Shown here: positions 60,512 to 64,000 of the stretch, in pieces
How the letters are laid out: each line of letters opens with the position of its first letter
Position numbering within the stretch: position 1 is the stretch's first letter
Source: Chitinophagales bacterium
GTDB taxonomy: Bacteria; Bacteroidota; Bacteroidia; Chitinophagales; Chitinophagaceae
DNA length: 64,000 nt
Reading direction: 5' to 3'
Assembly (NCBI GenBank): GCA_017303415.1
Contig: JAFLBJ010000001.1
Span: forward strand, 1 to 64,000
Program-made: the position numbers and the translations under genes
The notes under the pieces: generated by a model
Seen by the model: the letters and a program-made list of their open reading frames with translations, nothing else
What the model was told of the DNA's origin: nothing
The model's database searches: none

Positions 60512-62491
60512 ATGAGAATCCTTTTCCTGTTTCTTATTTTCTGTTCATACTGCTATTTAGGTTTTTCCCAAAAAACTATTAAACTCAATTCACCTGATGG
60601 ACGGGTTCAATTCCATTTTTCGCTGGAAAAAGGTATAGCGTATTACCGGGTGGATTTTAAAAATAAGCCGTTGGTCACCCCCTCCAGGCTGGAACTGAAA
60701 TTTACGGGTAGTGGCCTGTTAGGTAATATACGGATCGGGGAGAAACCAGTTTTTCGTGAAGGGATTGAGTCCTATGAACTGAAAGTGGGTAAGGCAAAAT
60801 ATGTTTCCGATGCATTCCGTGAAGTCGTTATTCCATTACAGGAAGGTATCGCGCCTTTCCGAAAAGTCAGGCTCATCGTCAGGGCTTTCAATGAAGGCGT
60901 CGCTTTTCGATATGTTTTTCCGGAACAAACAGGTTTGACTAATCTTCAATTGGCAAAGGAATTGACGGAGTTCAGGCTGACCGGCAATCCGCAAACCCTG
61001 GCCCTCCTACTACCTGGCTATACCACCTCTCATGAAGGCACCTACAGTACCCTCCCCCTCAGCGAAATACCAAAGGACACGCTGGTGGATACCCCCGCCC
61101 TGTTTCAATTTCCGGAAAAAACCTATCTCGCCATCACCGAAGCCGCCTTGCTGGACTATGCCGGGATGTACCTGAAAAAAGAAGACAACAGGCTTGTAAC
61201 AAGTCTTTCGCCCTGGCCTGATAATCCGGAAATCGTAGTAAAATCAAACCTGCCGCACCAAAGCCCCTGGCGGGTATTGCTGATCAGTGACCGCCTGGGT
61301 GACCTTTTTGAATCGAATATGATTACCAGCTTGAACGACCCTTCACATATACAAGACGAATCCTGGATCAAACCGGGAAAAACCACATTCCCCTGGTGGA
61401 ATGGCAGCATTATTCCCGATACCATATTTGCCCCGGGCAATAATTTTGAAAACAATAAATATTACATAGATTTCTGTGCCCGCCATGGCATCGAATACCA
61501 TTCCGTGGTCGAAAGCAATGGACATGAATGGTACACGAATGACGGGGAAGGTTATCAACCCGGCCCTGGCGCGGATGTTACCAAACCCGTACCGGGTATT
61601 GACATGAAACAAATCTGTGATTACGCGAAATCACAGGGGGTAGATGTACGGGTGTGGGTGCATTGGAAGGCCCTGTACCCCAAACTGGATACCGCCTTTG
61701 CCCTGTTTGAATATTGGGGCTTAAAAGGGATGATGGTTGATTTCATGGACCGCGATGACCAGGAAATGACCAGGATCAAAGAAGAAATACTGATTAAAGC
61801 AGCCAGGCATAAACTACATATTCAATTCCACGGGGTGGAAAAACCGACGGGTCTTTCCCGGACCTATCCCAACGAACTGACCCGGGAAGGAACCCTGAAT
61901 TATGAAGTTAATAAATGGGAAAAAAGGATCACGCCGGATCATGACCTGAACATTGTCTTTACGCGTATGCTGGCAGGCCCGACCGACTACCACATGGGTG
62001 GTTTCAGGGCTATTCCGGATTCTTTGTTTAAAGTACAATACACCCGCCCTCTGATGCTGGGCACCCGGGGACATATGCTGGCCATGTATGTGGTGCTGGA
62101 AAGCTACCTGGGCATGGTATGCGATTTTCCGGCTGCCTATGAAGGACAACCGGGTTTTGAATTTATTAGAATGGTGCCAACTGTATGGGATCAAACAAAG
62201 GTTATAAATGCGTCAGTCGGCGAGTATATCAGCATAGCGCGCAGGCAGGGAAATGAATGGTATGTGGGTGGCATTACCAATAAAGAAGCCAGGACGCTGG
62301 AACTGGATTTTTCTTTTTTGGAAAAAGGAGAATGGGAAGCTGAAATTTACAAGGATGATCCTGCCCGCCCCAATGAACCCAATGCGCTGATCCGGGAGAC
62401 CGGGATGGTAGATTCCGGAGACAAAATGAATATTCAGCTCAATCCAGGTGGCGGGTTTGCCATTCGATTGAAAAGAAAAGAAAGGGTTTAA
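60512..62491 (+). CDS. Glycoside hydrolase family 97 (alpha-glucosidase/galactosidase)
   Basis: A 659-aa secreted enzyme (signal MRILFLFLIFCSYCYLGFSQ). An N-terminal beta-sandwich (NSPDGRVQFHFSLEKG, VRLIVRAFNEGVAFRYVFP) is followed by the TIM barrel: YYIDFCARHGIEYHSVVES, VDVRVWVHWKALYPKLD, FEYWGLKGMMVDFMDRDDQ and RKLHIQFHGVEKPTGLSRTYPN-like ending segments. In GH97, Asp in the VDFMD segment (D410 or D413 here) is the position of the nucleophile in the retaining alpha-galactosidase branch. Inverting SusB-type enzymes use Glu instead. I therefore lean to the retaining, alpha-galactosidase-like type. Its stop overlaps that of the convergent bcp gene by 3 bp. Confidence 0.88.
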   Translation: MRILFLFLIFCSYCYLGFSQKTIKLNSPDGRVQFHFSLEKGIAYYRVDFKNKPLVTPSRLELKFTGSGLLGNIRIGEKPVFREGIESYELKVGKAKYVSDAFREVVIPLQEGIAPFRKVRLIVRAFNEGVAFRYVFPEQTGLTNLQLAKELTEFRLTGNPQTLALLLPGYTTSHEGTYSTLPLSEIPKDTLVDTPALFQFPEKTYLAITEAALLDYAGMYLKKEDNRLVTSLSPWPDNPEIVVKSNLPHQSPWRVLLISDRLGDLFESNMITSLNDPSHIQDESWIKPGKTTFPWWNGSIIPDTIFAPGNNFENNKYYIDFCARHGIEYHSVVESNGHEWYTNDGEGYQPGPGADVTKPVPGIDMKQICDYAKSQGVDVRVWVHWKALYPKLDTAFALFEYWGLKGMMVDFMDRDDQEMTRIKEEILIKAARHKLHIQFHGVEKPTGLSRTYPNELTREGTLNYEVNKWEKRITPDHDLNIVFTRMLAGPTDYHMGGFRAIPDSLFKVQYTRPLMLGTRGHMLAMYVVLESYLGMVCDFPAAYEGQPGFEFIRMVPTVWDQTKVINASVGEYISIARRQGNEWYVGGITNKEARTLELDFSFLEKGEWEAEIYKDDPARPNEPNALIRETGMVDSGDKMNIQLNPGGGFAIRLKRKERV

Positions 62492-62967
62492 TTTCCATTA
62501 CCACCATTTGCGGCATCCAGTATCTCCCGGGCGTGTTCCTTGTTCTTTGGCCGAAGAAATATCTTTTGTATGAAACCCTTCTCATTAATCAGGAAGGTAG
62601 TGCGGTGAACCCCCATATAGTGGTGACCAAACATCAGCTTTTCGCCCCAAACACCATACTTTTTAAGGATCGTATGCCTGATATCAGCAATCAGCGTAAA
62701 GGGAAGGGAGAATTTTGCTTCAAACTTTTTGTGTTTGGATTCCTCATCCGGACTAATGCCCACCACCTCAAATCCATGTTTTTTCAACAGGCCATAATTG
62801 TCACGCAGGTTACAGGCCTGTATCGTACAGGTTGGTGTATCATCTTCAGGGTAAAAATAGAGGACCAGTTTTTTCCCTTTATAATCGGCGAGGGAAACTT
62901 TTTTTCCATTTTGATCGGTACCTGAAAAGGCGGGGGCTTTTTGGCCTACCTGTAAGGGAGTGGGCAT
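62488..62967 (-). CDS. bcp: Bcp-type thiol peroxidase (peroxiredoxin)
   Basis: A 159-aa peroxiredoxin. MPTPLQVGQKAPAFSGTDQN, KLVLYFYPEDDTPTCTIQAC (peroxidatic Cys47 in PTC, with Cys52 as a possible resolving Cys five residues on, the Bcp-alpha pattern), VVGISPDEESKHKKF and GVHRTTFLINEKGFIQKIF. Length and motif are normal for thioredoxin-dependent Bcp/PrxQ. It reduces hydroperoxides in the cytoplasm. Confidence 0.92.
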   Translation of the reverse strand: MPTPLQVGQKAPAFSGTDQNGKKVSLADYKGKKLVLYFYPEDDTPTCTIQACNLRDNYGLLKKHGFEVVGISPDEESKHKKFEAKFSLPFTLIADIRHTILKKYGVWGEKLMFGHHYMGVHRTTFLINEKGFIQKIFLRPKNKEHAREILDAANGGNGN

Positions 62968-63024
62968 GTAAGAGTTGACTTAAATTAATGCTTTGTAAAT
63001 GAATATGTTGAACGCGGTTTTGCA

Positions 63025-63069
63025 AATTACTCAACGCATTGGGTAAAATTACTCAATGCGTTGAGTAAA
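63025..63069 (-). terminator. Hairpin downstream of TonB-receptor gene
   Basis: A perfect 15-bp inverted repeat: TTACTCAACGCATTG (63027-63041) with CAATGCGTTGAGTAA (63054-63068), loop 12 nt. It lies 1 bp beyond the stop of the receptor gene, and on the minus strand it is followed by TTTG. It probably ends that transcript. The T-run is short, so the call is not certain. Confidence 0.55.
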
Positions 63070-64000
63070 TCAAAAGTTTATCACAATTCCCAAAGAAGGC
63101 AATACGGTACTACTATTCTGGGCGGACACCAATACCAACTGCCTGGGTTGTACAATATCCCCATTGGCATCCCGGTCAAGTCCATACCGGGGCTCCTGGG
63201 GCAGATCGGTACCGAGGATATTCTGGATATCGAGAAACAGATCAAGACTGAATTTTTTAAAACTCCATTTCTTATCGATCCGGAGATCCAACTGGCTTAA
63301 TGGGTCCAGGCGAACGGAACCCAATAAACCATAGTCACGTATGACTGCCGGATAATATAATTCGGTGGCCTGTACATTGACAGGTGCATAGGGTGCTCTT
63401 CCAAGAAACCGGTAACGCCCGCTGATCTCCCAGTTCTTCTTCATTTTATATCCCCCCAACAAGGATACCAATACCTTATTATCCCATACAGCAGGCAGAT
63501 AGGTATCGGGATCAAAACCGGTAAACTCCGACCGATAAAAAGTAAGTGACCCAATAGCGTACCAATGGCCGGTAAATTTTTGTTGAAACAGGATCTCCGC
63601 ACCATAGGTACGGCCCTTCCCAATGGATTGTATCTGCTCATTTCCCAATACTTCAAACCCTCCTCCTTTATTGGCCAGTGAAACCTGATCGATCTGGGAA
63701 ACAGGATAGTCATTATATTTTTTATAAAAACCTTCTAAGGTGATCCGGGCAGAGGGAGAAACCAAATAATCAATACCCGCCACGATGTGATCACTCTGTA
63801 TATATTCACTGTTTCGATTGATCAGATCACCGGAAGACCCCCTATACCCGAGTATGGTATAGGGAGGAATTTTATAATAACGTCCAATAGAGGCATTGAA
63901 GTTCCAGGCGCCTTTGTTATCCAATTGCCAGGACAATCCTGCGCGGGGACTTAAACGTTTGAGGAGTTTATTTCCCGAGCCGGTAAAATTATTTCCATCG
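63070..64000 (-). CDS. TonB-dependent outer-membrane receptor, C-terminal part (partial)
   Basis: The frame is open to the window edge: I read DGNNFTGSGNK, LLKRLSPRAGLSWQLD in frame upstream of 63936, so the gene continues beyond 64000. The visible part of about 310 residues is the last strands of a beta-barrel: ARITLEGFYKKYNDYPVSQI, GRTYGAEILFQQKFTGHWYA, ISGRYRFLGRAPYAP, WSFKKFSLDLFLDIQNILG. It ends with hydrophobic PSLGIVINF, an aromatic C terminus as required for barrel assembly. The ligand is unknown. It is not obviously linked to GH97, which lies beyond bcp. Confidence 0.85.
   Translation of the reverse strand, partial: DGNNFTGSGNKLLKRLSPRAGLSWQLDNKGAWNFNASIGRYYKIPPYTILGYRGSSGDLINRNSEYIQSDHIVAGIDYLVSPSARITLEGFYKKYNDYPVSQIDQVSLANKGGGFEVLGNEQIQSIGKGRTYGAEILFQQKFTGHWYAIGSLTFYRSEFTGFDPDTYLPAVWDNKVLVSLLGGYKMKKNWEISGRYRFLGRAPYAPVNVQATELYYPAVIRDYGLLGSVRLDPLSQLDLRIDKKWSFKKFSLDLFLDIQNILGTDLPQEPRYGLDRDANGDIVQPRQLVLVSAQNSSTVLPSLGIVINF

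Noticed and set aside
62967-63069. Operator-like 15-bp inverted repeat as a regulator site for bcp
   Set aside because: It is adjacent to the stop of the receptor gene and followed by T on that strand, so a terminator is the simpler reading.
1-64000. CRISPR arrays, insertion sequences, integrase genes and att sites
   Set aside because: No short regularly spaced repeats, transposase or tyrosine/serine recombinase sequence was found on either strand. The element's ends are therefore not defined in this window.

Overview
The window looks like a Bacteroidota chromosome, probably Chitinophagaceae or a close relative. The supporting signs are TonB-receptor and GH97 genes, HYC_CC_PP, DUF3347 and DUF6122-type proteins, heavy-metal RND pumps of the CusA type, low GC, and promoters of the TTTG-N17-TAnnTTTG form. 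No rRNA, tRNA, CRISPR array, transposase or integrase was found.

Layout. (1) 1-4.7 kb, minus strand: a partial NicO/UreH-like membrane protein, MgtC-like, SpoIIAA-like and YpfJ-like proteins, and small secreted or lipoprotein genes. (2) 4.8-28.1 kb, minus strand: a large copper/silver resistance region. It holds two HME-RND pumps (one fused to its outer-membrane channel, one split into two ORFs), three membrane-fusion adaptors, a second TolC channel, a CPH-type P1B ATPase, a multicopper oxidase, a DUF3347 protein, a triple heavy-metal-binding-domain protein, small Cys/His-rich proteins, and a few passengers (methyltransferase, DUF2911, NTF2-like, a predicted nuclease). (3) 28.7-50.1 kb: a mobilizable-element backbone (ssb, DUF932, RadC-like JAB protein, MobC, relaxase, VirD4/TraG coupling protein) with defence-like cargo inserted in it. 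The cargo is a HEPN-motif protein, a two-gene operon encoding a 1343-aa helical protein and an ApeA-like HEPN protein, a 1241-aa nuclease-like/STAND NTPase, a PD-(D/E)XK protein and an AbiV-like protein. (4) 50.2-56.5 kb: three copies of a dispersed repeat. Two of them bracket a 1076-aa HEPN-like gene and two gene remnants. Also here are a PA2928-like membrane-anchored protein and an esterase lipoprotein. (5) 56.5-64 kb: ordinary chromosome, with an HxlR regulator divergent from an F420-type reductase, a NosR/NapH-like Fe-S membrane protein, DUF3800, a VCBS remnant, GH97, Bcp and the 3' part of a TonB receptor.

How it fits together. The copper genes would oxidise Cu(I) in the periplasm (multicopper oxidase), bind it (HMBD, DUF3347, HYC_CC_PP) and export it (P1B ATPase across the inner membrane, RND-adaptor-TolC across the envelope). 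Tight gene spacing from 28104 down to 16693 suggests one transcript or a few coupled ones. The mob genes from 43288 read rightward as an operon whose last two genes are a nuclease-fold protein and an AbiV-like protein. Four proteins with HEPN or HEPN-like signatures plus a STAND NTPase lie within about 23 kb, which is the density expected of a defence island carried by a mobile element. The most likely undescribed system is the 33046-38897 pair, possibly acting with its convergent STAND neighbour. These functions are read from motifs and context only; no database search was possible.
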